DNA from: Anaspis maculata
Lineage: Eukaryota; Arthropoda; Insecta; Coleoptera; Scraptiidae
Direction of reading: 5' to 3'
DNA length: 64,000 nucleotides
NCBI GenBank assembly: GCA_949128115.1
Contig: OX421964.1
Span: forward strand, 36,510,177-36,574,176
The notes under the pieces were generated by a model. That model was given only the letters and a program-made list of their open reading frames with translations, did no database searches and had not been told where the DNA came from. Both the position numbers and the translations under genes were made by a program. Shown piece by piece: positions 10,701-20,700 of this stretch. How positions within the stretch are numbered: the first letter of the stretch is position 1; each line of letters starts with the position of its first letter.

Positions 10701-13700
10701 AAGTTCACACTGTAGCGTAAATACCGACGAATGTGGAATCACGAGGCAAAACCAGCTTCTTGAAAAAAAATTTATCTGGGTTTTCGAGACCGGACTTGAA
10801 TGATGGAGTTAGCCTCAATAGTACAAGAAAGATAGATTTCAACCTCGGAAAAAATATGGACGTCCTGAAAATTTGATATTTTGTTCAGAATTGAGTGCTC
10901 TACAACATATCCAAAATCGCCAAAAATCGCACTCGGGGGTTTTGAGTTATTGGAGGGGGAGTAAAAAATTGCTGGTAAAAATGGAGGGGATGGAACCCGT
11001 CAACCCATTGGATGCGAATACATTATAGTTCGACGTATCATATCCCATTGATACCATTTTGGCACAAAAAGTGTCCATCATTGTTGAAGGGGAGTAGTGG
11101 GGGAGCGAAGCTCTGCTAGGTGGTCCATTTTGTTTTTATAACCATGTAGAACCGATCACGACAAGTTTGGTATCTTTTCCGACTAAATTCAATCTCCTGA
11201 ATTCGTATCCGATGTGCAAATTTGGATGAAAACAAGTTTGAGCAAGTTAACTTGAGAAAACTTGTTTTTTCTCTGACAATTTTGACGATTTTTTTTTGTA
11301 CTGTTGGAGGTGTTCATTTCTAGAAAATTTTCAGGGAGCATTGCATTGAAGTGTATTCTCCACAAAAATCATCCACTCGAAGTATAATTTTGTTTCTCGA
11401 GTTTAAAAAATCGATTTGAACTTGAGCCGGCGCGGCGCGTCGTCTACTACTGACCAGAACACTACAGCATGCACCTTTAAACGAAAACACCTCAAACTAT
11501 TGAAGAAATAAGAACTGATCTCCGAAAATTGGAGGATCTGTGGAGAATTGAATTCCCTATAACATAAACAAAATCGCCATGAATCGCGATGCAGGATTTT
11601 GAGTTATTCAAGGGGAGAGGTAACAGTTCATAGAGTATGAATCCTGTCAAAGTGTTATACTCTTCCTCGAATAACTCAAAATCTTGCATTGCGATTCATG
11701 GCGATTTTGTTCATGGTATAGGGAATTCAGTTTTGCACAAATCCTCCAATTTTCAAAGATAAGTTGTTATTTCTCCAAAAGTTTGAGGTGTTTTCATTTA
11801 AAGGTGCATGCTGTAGTGTTCTGGTCAGTAGTAGACGACGCGCCGTGGCGGCTCAAGTTCAAATCGGTTTTTTAAACTCGAGAAACAAAATTATACATCG
11901 AGTGGATGATTTTTGTGGGTAATACACTTCAATTTATTGATCCCTGAAAATTTTCTAAGAATTAACACCTCCAACAGTGAAAAAAAAATTCGTCAAAACT
12001 GTCAAAGAAAAAACAAGTTTTCTCAAGTCAACTTGTTCAATTTTGTTTTAATCCGAATTTGCACATCGGATTCGAGTTCAGGAGATTGAATTTAGTCGGA
12101 AAAGATACCAAACTTGTCGTGATCGGTTCTACATGGCCATGAAAACAAAATGGACCACCCAGCAGAACTTCGCCCCCCCCCCACTACTCCCCTTCAACAA
12201 TGATGGACACTTTTTGTGCCAAAATGGTATCAATGAGATATGATACGTCGAACTATAATGTATTCGCATCCAATGGGTTGACGGGTTCCATCCCCTCCAT
12301 TTTTACCAGCAATTTTTTACTCCCCCTCCAATAACTCAAAACCCCCGAGTGCGATTTTTGGCGATTTTGGATATGTTGTAGAGCACTTAATTCTGAACAA
12401 AATATCAAATTTTTAGGAAGTCCATATTTATTCCGAGGTTTCGCCGATTTCTTTACTATTTTTCCTGTACTACAATTGATAATTTTTACAATAAGATGAT
12501 TTGGGACAAGATATGGGGTATTCCCTGAAAATTCAAATTTTCTGAACAAAATTTTCAATTTCCTAGAAATTATTCGCAATCTTTTACTCTAATTTCAACT
12601 TCCAACCTGAAGTGACGTTTCGAACAAAAATTTACATAAAGTTCCTAGATACTAGTCGGGAAAGTTTTGGGGTGACACAACCGATTTTTTAACTTGATCT
12701 CAATATTATCATCATCAGCTAGTACTTCAATCCAATTTCATTTTATTAATTAAAAACTTGCGTATTTAAAACCACTTCTGTACTTTTTTTACAGAAAACT
12801 TGAGGTGAAAAGGGGTTGATATGAAAAGGCAGGTCCCACGTTGATTAGGACACTCTCAATTCAAATATTCATTCTGAAAGACCGTACCTTCTGGATGTCA
12901 CCCCAGGCCTTAACGCGTCTCAAGAAACGCACGGCGTTCTTGGTCTTGTTGATCTCCTGGATCTTGTCGGACACGACCAGCGGCAGTTCTGGAACCTGGT
13001 CGATGACGTGACCCTTGCTGAGCACCAGAGCTGGAATGCCACTGGCAGCGATGGCCGAGGCCAAAGCGTAACGCCTCTGGTTGATGTTGACGCGTCTGTG
13101 CCAACGGCGCCACGGCTTGGTGGGGGCAAACATGCGACCACCACGGCACATGTTGCCGAAAGCACCCTGGCCGGAGCGATGGGTACCGCCACCGCGAACA
13201 CGCGGAATACGGGCCACAGCACGACCGGTACCCCAGGACTCGGCTGAAGTCTGGTGACCTGGAATTCAACAAAAAATCGTACAGTTTTGAAGCCACTTGA
13301 ATTAATAGTAGGTTGGCACTTGTGATTATTTGGTGGTTCAGGTTAAGATGTCAACAGGTAATCACAGATGATCATAACCCAGTGCTCTAAATTGGTCTCA
13401 TCATTGTAAAGTGATCACCGGAGAATTATTTATGTGCGAAGAATCGTGAACTCACCAGCTTTGTCGCTTACGCAGTAGGGCTGACGATGGTTCATCGAAA
13501 CTTGCTGGTGGACAAAGTTTACAATGTCGGGCCTGATGGGGGCCTTGAACACTGCCGGAAGGGCAACGCTCTGGTCCTTGAGAACCTCAGAGGCTTCATC
13601 GTAGATGCTCACAATGGGGCGAGCTGTTGCAATAGACTGAAAAAAAAACACCATCAGCTTTGATGCTTGGACGGAAAAAGCTGTCACCAAGTTCAAGAAC

Positions 13701-13983
13701 ATAACCCCATTCTTTTAAAGGTGCATTTCATGTTTTTTAGGCGAAAATCAGAGATTCAATTGAGAAAAAAATGCATCGATTTTAGGTAAAACTAGTTCTT
13801 GCACCGGATTTTAAACGTTTTTCATGCAAAATTAGTTTGAGAGATGCCTGAAAAATTACGGTCACACGTGGCCGCAACATTTATACTTTTTTTCCCCAAA
13901 ATTATGCATTTCAATGGCTTAATCCACAGCTTGAATGACACATGCAGTTGAATTAATGCGATAATAAGAAAAAATCTTACCAT
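4706..13983 (-). CDS. RpL4: 60S ribosomal protein L4 (uL4)
   Basis: Six coding exons rebuild a 396-residue uL4: 13981-13983 (the ATG alone, followed at once by donor GTAAGA), 13456-13636, 12888-13258, 5357-5727, 4998-5157 and 4706-4810. Phases join without a break. Landmarks are the N-terminal [10 protein letters not shown], the eukaryotic uL4 signature [61 protein letters not shown], and a lysine-rich C terminus ending KAAKPKKK. The length is close to fly and human L4. The protein binds 28S rRNA and lines part of the 60S exit tunnel. Introns 2, 3, 4 and 5 each host a box C/D snoRNA close to the acceptor. Intron 3 (5728-12887) is swollen to 7.2 kb by repeats. AATAAA (minus) lies near 4639-4644. 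The gene is divergent from Sec63 and looks intact. Confidence 0.97.
4886..4950 (-). ncRNA. U18 (SNORD18)-like box C/D snoRNA in RpL4 intron 5
   Basis: C box AATGATGA, guide TTGCTTTTGGTCCGTGTTT, D' CTGA, D box CTGA about 75 nt upstream of the acceptor of RpL4 exon 6. U18 snoRNAs are also intronic in vertebrate RPL4, so the host relation is conserved. Confidence 0.9.
5233..5295 (-). ncRNA. box C/D snoRNA, second (orphan) family, in RpL4 intron 4
   Basis: C box AATGATGA, core TTAGAGCACTGGGTTATGAT then CGTCTGTGATTACCTG, D box CTGA, 75 nt before the acceptor of RpL4 exon 5. It has the same core as the two copies in the non-coding host and the one in RpL4 intron 2, but a different stretch just before the D box (TGTTGACTT). 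Confidence 0.75.
5794..5859 (-). ncRNA. U18 (SNORD18)-like box C/D snoRNA in RpL4 intron 3
   Basis: C box CATGATGA, guide CTTGCTTTTGGTCCGTGTTT, D' CTGA, D box CTGA 66 nt from the exon 4 acceptor. Although this intron has grown to 7.2 kb by insertions, all of them lie upstream of the snoRNA, and the snoRNA-acceptor distance is kept. Confidence 0.9.
6325..6735. repeat. foldback element in RpL4 intron 3
   Basis: The left arm at about 6328-6450 (contains GGCCTAATGACGAAGATACA and CAAGCTGGTTTGTCATAATTA) returns in reverse complement at about 6615-6735. The centre is near 6530. No transposase frame is seen, so it is a non-autonomous inverted-repeat element. A terminal-type motif ACACCCTGTAG follows at about 6833. 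The preceding stretch 5860-6325 holds only a short duplicated piece (GTGCACAGCGCTGTGGTGT, twice near 5950-6005). Confidence 0.7.
6931..7345 (+). repeat. 106-120 bp minisatellite, about four units
   Basis: Units start at 6931, 7046, 7166 and 7272 with AATGGACAGGAAAC. Each continues with a T-rich stretch, GTCGGGGGCGGCG and GGCTGAAAC..TTTTCCTGCGATG. Several frames stay open through it in both directions, but they are repeat-derived, alanine- and serine-rich and show no gene features. Confidence 0.85.
7359..7785 (+). repeat. 213 bp tandem duplication
   Basis: Two adjacent copies start with CGATAAATTAAAAATCAAT at 7359 and 7572. Both run through GTCAGAAAGAGCTATCCCAA and CATTTGCCGGCGAGCACACA to CGAACCCGTTACCGACAGA. 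The copies differ at a handful of positions, so the duplication is fairly recent. The sequence is GC-richer than its surroundings. There is no coding evidence. Confidence 0.85.
7794..9379. mobile_element. 1.55 kb foldback element with 16 bp flanking direct repeats
   Basis: The left end, ACAGGGTGTCCCGTTTTTCA at 7809, is inverted at the right end, about 9340-9363. The arms stay alignable inward (ATCTCGGAAACGGTAAGAGA; GCGCAACTTTT; ACTAGTTTTTGAGATATGAC; the ATGCTCTTGTGGCAT region) to a centre near 8580. The direct repeat TATTCTTATGTATATA lies at 7794-7809 and again at 9364-9379 and looks like a target-site duplication. No transposase is encoded; the open frames in it are mirror images of one another. 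Confidence 0.85.
9413..9905 (+). repeat. about 115-120 bp GC-rich minisatellite
   Basis: Repeats start with CTCGACCGATTT at about 9413, 9607, 9728 and 9846. They contain CGCCTCAACACTGGGGTGGTTT, written here as the shorter core CAACACTGGGGTGGTTT, and CCGCCGCCACC with TGCCGCCCCCGACGAGGATC. A last partial unit with ATTCGACCGATTTC lies near 10037. The remainder to 10840 is AT-rich and carries two ACCCTGTA motifs (10475, 10572). Confidence 0.8.
10840..12445. mobile_element. 1.6 kb foldback element, family shared with 39.6 and 63.4 kb
   Basis: The left arm (about 10840-11625) and right arm (about 11660-12445) are reverse complements with small differences. Markers are TATGGACGTCCTGAAAATTTG, given here as ATGGACGTCCTGAAAATT, the block GTGTCCATCATTGTTGAAGG, AACTTGTTTT, and GACCAGAACACTACAGCATG. 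The centre is near 11640. The arm sequence recurs at 39640-41110 and from about 63400 to the window end, so this is a dispersed non-autonomous family. It sits in RpL4 intron 3. From its right end to 12887 nothing further is recognised. Confidence 0.9.
13337..13406 (-). ncRNA. box C/D snoRNA, second (orphan) family, in RpL4 intron 2
   Basis: C box AATGATGA, core TTTAGAGCACTGGGTTATGA then TCATCTGTGATTACCTG, and a CTGA at 13338-13341 (plus), 78 nt from the exon 3 acceptor. It shares the core with the RpL4 intron 4 copy and the two copies in the non-coding host. Confidence 0.75.
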
Positions 13984-14052
13984 TTTGCCTAAATCTTATC
14001 CTAAACACGTTTCTCTATTCCTCACACATCAAGCGAACACGACGTCGCCATA

Positions 14053-14062
14053 CAAAAGGAAG
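14053..14062 (-). promoter_or_regulatory. predicted TOP transcription start of RpL4
   Basis: Minus strand CTTCCTTTTG, a C followed by an unbroken pyrimidine run, lies 70-80 nt upstream of the ATG. This is the expected terminal oligopyrimidine start of ribosomal protein mRNAs. The interval 14063-14738 to the Sec63 ATG holds no gene and must contain the promoters of both divergent genes. It also has AT-rich DNA and a few tgacac/tgtca repeats. Confidence 0.5.
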
Positions 14063-14738
14063 TGAGCTATGGCCGCCGGTTGAAGTTGGTGATTTCGGCA
14101 TTGCCAACCGTACAGCCTCCAGCGCGGCAAACTCAAATATCCGACACTCCTTGCAAATACTTGTTCTACTTTAATTATTTTGTAAATTCATACTTTCTCT
14201 TCGTTTCAAATCTTGCTCGCACAGGACAAACTTCATCTCCCTCTTTTATAATATCATTGATATCATGAAATTCAGTACGATGCAACGACTTCTGCACGGT
14301 TTAGTAATTATGTACGATTAATCCAAGAATAAACTAAATGTGCCGTTGAAACAAAGGTAATGTACAAGAAAAATAGCTCTGGATACAGTTCCTTGGCTGC
14401 GTTTACGAGCAATTTAAAGAAATTATGTCGAACAACCGTTATTTTATGTCCATACGACGTGTACGCGCTCGCGCTAAGTACGTGTAAAGTTATGAATCGT
14501 GATGATGACATGATGACACAGTCTCATTCGACATTTTTTTCGGCAACAAACGGTTGTTGGTGCGTCGCATAAATTATTTTTGTTCGAATTTTTCCGAAAT
14601 TAATTTTTAATCTACCAAAAAAAACTTGGGTTGGCAAGGGCGTAACTGTAAACATCATCGGTGTTCCTCGCTGTCACCTCTCAAAAACACACTCATGTCA
14701 AATTTGACACGTTGATGTTGGTTATTTAAAAAGCGAAC

Positions 14739-17700
14739 ATGGGGCAAAAATTCCAATACGACGAGAGTGGCAGCACGTTTTTCTACTTCCTTTTATCGTT
14801 CCTAGCACTAGTTCTTATACCGGCGACGATATACTACTGGCCCAGGAAGAAGAAGAGAGGTTAGGACTTTAACCCTGATGTGTACCCTGACAGCAGCAGG
14901 TTTCTTTTGAGTAACAAGTTTATCATTTCCAGACCCCGAAGAGGAGAACAAACAGTGCCGTTGCCCGTCCTGTCTGCAGAAACGCGAGTTCCTGCGGAAC
15001 GCCGAGCCATGGAAGGGCCCCAAAATCTTCCTGGTAAAGCTTGTAATAGTGGCCGGCTGGGTGATGCTCATCCTGCTGGCGTACAAAGTATCGCAGTTCG
15101 ATTACGAAATGGCCAAGTTCGACCCTTACGAGATTCTGGGAGTGCCTCTGGGAGCCAGCCAGGGCGACATCAAGAAGGCCTACAGGAGGCTGTCGCTTAT
15201 CCTGCATCCGGACAAGGACACCGGAAATGAAAAGGAGTTCATGAAGCTTTCCAAAGCTTATCAAGTCAGTCATCTCCTTTTATCACGCCGGTTTTAATAA
15301 TTAACAAACCGTTTCCAGGCTTTAACGGATGATGAAGCCAGGAAAAACTGGGAGAAGTATGGCAATCCGGACGGGCCAGGAGCTATGAGTTTTGGCATAG
15401 CGTTGCCGTCATGGATTGTAGAAAAAGAGAATAGTGTTTGGGTGTTAGGACTCTATGCACTTGTTTTCATGGTAGCTCTTCCCATTGTGGTAAGTCACAG
15501 AGCTTGATACAGCTAACAAGAAATAGCCTAGATATTGAAAATACTGGGAGTGAACTTTCACAAAGCTGAAGTTTCCATTACAGGGTGTATTAAATCTGAG
15601 CATTAACTGAGTTAGGTTTAATATTCAGAAATTGAGGTCTGCCAGAAAACACTTCCCTGTCCAAATTCACGGTTCCTAAGTTACTTGCACTGTCTTGGTT
15701 CAGAACAATTTGCCGTAACGTCATTGGTTGTAAAATAAAATGATCGCCAAATTACCCCAACAACCATAATTTATTCATTTTCCTAAAACAGCCAGACACA
15801 TCACTTCAACATCAAACATGGATACCAGCCTATTCTTCACACCAAACCGTTGTCCCTAGAATACATAACTCTGACCTTTACACTACCTGTTGCTCTGTTG
15901 GTGATGCGTTGCACGAATCTCATACAATCGTTCTATCTTTATTGCTGATCACGATGTTTGAAACCAAAATTTCAAGACTTGTCTGGGACCATCCCAGTAG
16001 GTACTCATTGCTACAATGTTTGTCAGTGGGAAGGAAAAGCAGGCCCATTCCTCTATACAGGGTGATTCAGTTTTAACTGAGCCAACTTCAATGGTAGATC
16101 CCCAGGCAATTCTCCTAGGCCCAGTTGCTCACTTCAAGTTTAACTTTAATTTGGTTTGTAGTGCGATTCTATAAAATAGTATATTACATACTGACACGGG
16201 AAATGCTCCGCGTCCCGCCAGCTATCATTGCCCTTAGCAGTAATAACGCATTTACTGTGGAGGTATGTATACGATTTTACCCACAAAACACAACCAACTA
16301 ATGATAATTGGTTCAATAAAATAATAATTCTCGAACAAAACTTCCTACGGAGTAGGCATCGACGGAAGTTGGGTGGTTTTGAAAATTGACATTTAAGATA
16401 AGATAAGATAAGATTTATTACGCTACATTCATGATTATACTTTAATTATTCATAATAATTAATAGGTAGGTATGTCCGATTTGGAAATCGAAACGCAATC
16501 AACCTTGCCCAAACTACGAGAGGCAGCTCCAAAAAATGTAGAAAACCTTTTGCCAACCAAAAATTGCGGCCGGCACGAAAGTGCCTACAGAATTTACAAG
16601 GATTGGGCCAGCCGCAAAGACGCAGACATCAGTGAAAACGTCATGATGATCCTATTTTGATGGATTGGCAAAAAAAATAAAGTTTTCGACGCTTTGGACG
16701 GATTCTTCTATGCTGTGAAACACCATTATTATAAAAGAGAATATTAACAATACTGAATTTGCAAGGCTTCAGTCCTATTTGGGAACTGCACTTTGGGCCG
16801 GCCTGAAATTTTCCGGAAAGAATCTCAAGAAAATCGCCAGGGGAAGGTGTCTTTGATTTTCCAATAGGCTTCAGTGCTTTTAAATCTGTTTTTTTTCTGG
16901 TGACTTGCAAATCCCAGCCGTTTGTATTTCGTCTTGACAGCGGCGTCAAGTCCAAGTGTCAACGAAGCAATCAAAGAAAGCTGGGCGCACCTGTCACTTT
17001 CTTCGCGTATTATATGCATGGGAAGTGAATCATTACATACCGGGTAGATGACAGTTAACGTATCAATAGGGGAATTGCATGATGTTGGTTCAGCTTGTCG
17101 CCACTTGGTGGCTTTGGTTTGGCGGCATAGCGTGCTTGCGCCAGATGCAGATTATCGATTAGTTTCGTTTGTTTATGTTTTGCAAATTACAAATAAAAGT
17201 CGAACAACGGCCATCGCTTCTTCAGGGCTTCATTGGTGAGGAACTTGTGGAATTTTATGCCATTTCTGTTTTGTTGAATTTTGAGCGCGGTGTGGCACAC
17301 AACATTTATAGGGCATTTTTCAGCGTCGACAATATATAAAGATGAGAAGAGAACTAATGAGAGCGGGCAATTGGTGTTGCGCGATAAATGTTGATTTATT
17401 TAAGTACCCAAATCATAGATACCAAAATCACGCGATTGACAGTTATTGACACACGATTTGGCGATTTGCAATACCAATGGGATGTTTTCAGCGTAGTTGA
17501 AGAAACTCTGCTAGATGTCCCTAGTGGTTCGTAAGGGGCTTGGGAACATTTGTGTTCTGTATGTTGACAGCTCAACCGACTGCTTGTTGTCGTTCAAAAT
17601 TGAAATGTAACCCAAAAAATTGAGCGACGTTTATCAAAAGTGTCAAAGTCTGAAGGGTTGAGTTTCGCTGGCCATTCTTTGTTCGTTGAACAATAACAAC

Positions 17701-20700
17701 GAACGTGAACTGCAGCAAAACCGTGCCTGTAAGGTCAAGGAATAAGAAAGTGCAACTGACGCTACTTAATTTTGAATTCAACACTTCGCCGAAGTGCTCG
17801 TCTGAAGATGCTCAACAGAGTTTAGTTTGGGTGTTATGGTTCTGGTCTCCTCCTGCTTCCTGCTTTGTGTGAAAGAAAAGGCGACATGAGAATACGAGTT
17901 AGAATCATTGATAAAACCTGGTAGTTTTTACATAATGTTGTTTATTAAAAACGTTCCTAAAATAATTTGCATGGCTTTCACTCGCCCTCCTCGCATAGCG
18001 CGCTGAAGTTTACGTTCAATTCAGTGGTTGTGGCTACTCTCTGGTTGTAGTCTGCAGTCTGCACTACACCTTCTAGTCTCTTCAGGCTCTCAAGCTACGA
18101 AGTTATCCACAGAACCATTTGTGGCCGCGCCTTCCACAGGGTGCGTGCTTCTCTCTTCTTTGTGTGAACATAAATTTATACCGCAATTTCGTCACATCAC
18201 CCAGCAATAAGAAAATTGTGTTCCATGTTCAATCGACTTCTATTATTGTATCTTCACTTATACCAAGCTGTTCAGCACCAAGGAGCTTTCGTACAAAGGC
18301 CGTGCGTGATGATACGGGAATGGGAAATCTGGAACTGACAACAGCTGCCACATAGACAATTTAGCATTCGGCATATTTGGCAACGACTCTATGGCAACGA
18401 CCGCAACCTGTTGCAGAACCGTCACATTCAAAAATCCCGCTGAAATATCAGGGCAGCCGAACTGCGTCAGTGTCGCCAATTTATGATAATTGAATGTTTC
18501 TCAGCCCCTTACCAAGGAGGTTATGAGGGCGCATACACGTGACGTTTATAATTTTTCAAAGGCATTTTCAGGCGTATTTCTCAACTGAACGGAAAACTAT
18601 TTGGCACGAACACGGCAGTAATCATCCTCCAGGGTATGAAACAATGATTCCATCATTTTCTTCACTGCTTTTTGGATAAATCGCTAATATGCAAAAACTG
18701 AATTCTTTTTTTCCTGGGTCGGGATTTAACGTTTAGCGAATGAACAGTGTTTCAATCCCTAGGTCACTTTTTGCTGAAACTTACTGTAAAAGGTCATCAA
18801 ACGAAATTGCTTGGTTTTTGAGATCATGCCTTTGCAAAAAGTAGATGCACTCCGAAATTTTTTCAACACTCAACAGTTTGGCTACTGTCTGACAGGTGTC
18901 GCTGCACCAGGACATCCCTGAGGTAACTCGGATATTCCTTGCTGGCAAGTTTTATTTACCTCGATTGACAGGTATTGCCAAAAATTAAGGTTAAGAGCGA
19001 CTGTCATTGTCATTAAGGTTAAGAACGATTGTCAATGTCAATTATACCTTAAAATAAAAGCAAGAAGACCATAATACGTCGGTTTTATTAGGCACCTACA
19101 AAAATTCATTCAGAGGTGTCGTACTCGTAAGTATCCTGGTCAACACAGGGTAAAAAGTTGTCCATGAATGAGAATAATCCTCACAGTGCGTGACATTGTC
19201 CCACTGACCGACACGTTTAATTACAGGGCATCTCCCTAATACACTTTCTGATTTCTTGTTTTGCGTTTATAATAATAGGTACCAAACACAACACAACACC
19301 ACACCACAATCCACACCAGTCACAACACATCTTCCGGTCCAAAAGTAGCTGCAAAATTAAGCAATAAATTAGCTCTTATTTCAGATTTCTAGCATTCGAA
19401 ATTTACCTGCAACTTTAATAATTGGAATATCAATAATTTTCTTGAAATGCAGCAACAAGCTGAGCAGCAAGCACCCTTGTTGAGTTGAGAGCCTTTGTTG
19501 AGGGCAAAACACGACGCGACTGTGACACAAATTGGAAATTTCAGGGCTTGACGAGCTGACGCCTGACGACGCTGACGTATATGTGTCAACTGACTGCGAT
19601 CACTCGATGTCGATGATAGCCACACTTGTGAGGAAGCTCGTGGCAAGCTCCTAGGCTTTGACATTGCTTCTGATGGCCTTTGAGGCCTTCTTCGTTTTGT
19701 GAAGAACGACACCGTCGTCGACAAAGTTGTCGGTGCTGAGATCGTTGTCGGGTGACGGGATGGTGCTGGTTTGCTGCAAAACGTCATGCCATCCATGGCT
19801 TCGATGCTTGCGGGGCTCTGCCTTTCTCCAGCGACAGGTCAGGTTTCGCCTCCCTCGGCTTGGATCGAGGCTTGGATTCAGGCCCGGTGGCCCGGCAGGG
19901 GTGGTAGTGGCCGCTGTAACGAGCCGCAGAGATCGTCGAGCGGTTCCAGCTATCGCTGTAGTTGTCACTGTTGCCTTTCAAACGGAGTTGCAAAACGATG
20001 CCTTGTGTGCTTTGCGAAGTGCGGATTCTATTAAGGCAAGACTTGTGACTCCTTGGACTTGTGGCGCTGAGATGAGAGAGAGTGTGCTTGAAATCATCTG
20101 TTTTGGGAGAGTGATAAAGAAACTGTGTCACTTTTTAATGACAGACGCAACAGACTGAATTCTAACCAAAATCACTACACTGTCGGAATCGAAGTATCAA
20201 AAAAACGCCCTCTCACTGTTGGTAGCTTACTGTACACTTTCCTTCTAGTAGAAAACTGCACTTTCGATTGTTTCCAAATTATAATTTTATCAAATTAATT
20301 CAGCTACTTGCGGAAAGATGACTCTTCAATGCCCCCTCTTATAATAGCAGGAGGGAACGTAACCCAGCTTGTAGGCGAGGAAATTTGATGCGGGTCGGGG
20401 TAAGGGGAAAGCGGTATTTGGGTATGCAATCCGCAATATACGAACCACACGAAGGCACTCGAGTAACTGACACAGAGGTCTATCCCACAGAATCACGAAT
20501 CTGACACTGCGAAAGCGAAGTGACAGAATCAGTCAGCTTTTGTGTTTGTGCTTTTCGTTTGCCAATTCCTCATTTTCATAATGACGGATTCAGTCGCTTT
20601 TATGGGTTTTGGATGCCGAAACCACCAGCAGTCGCTGCTCAGAAACAAATTTTTTGAACAAAAAAATCGAAAGGGCATAGCGCAGCAGAAGTAGAAAGCA

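Noticed and set aside
2777..13406. Naming the second snoRNA family U16 (the other vertebrate RPL4 snoRNA family)
   Set aside because: The U16 guide that I remember does not match the conserved core, so the name would be unsupported.
19389..20160. Several overlapping open frames of 87-143 codons on both strands
   Set aside because: GC-richer, low-complexity translations without domains, splice context or homology I know; kept as unexplained intron sequence.
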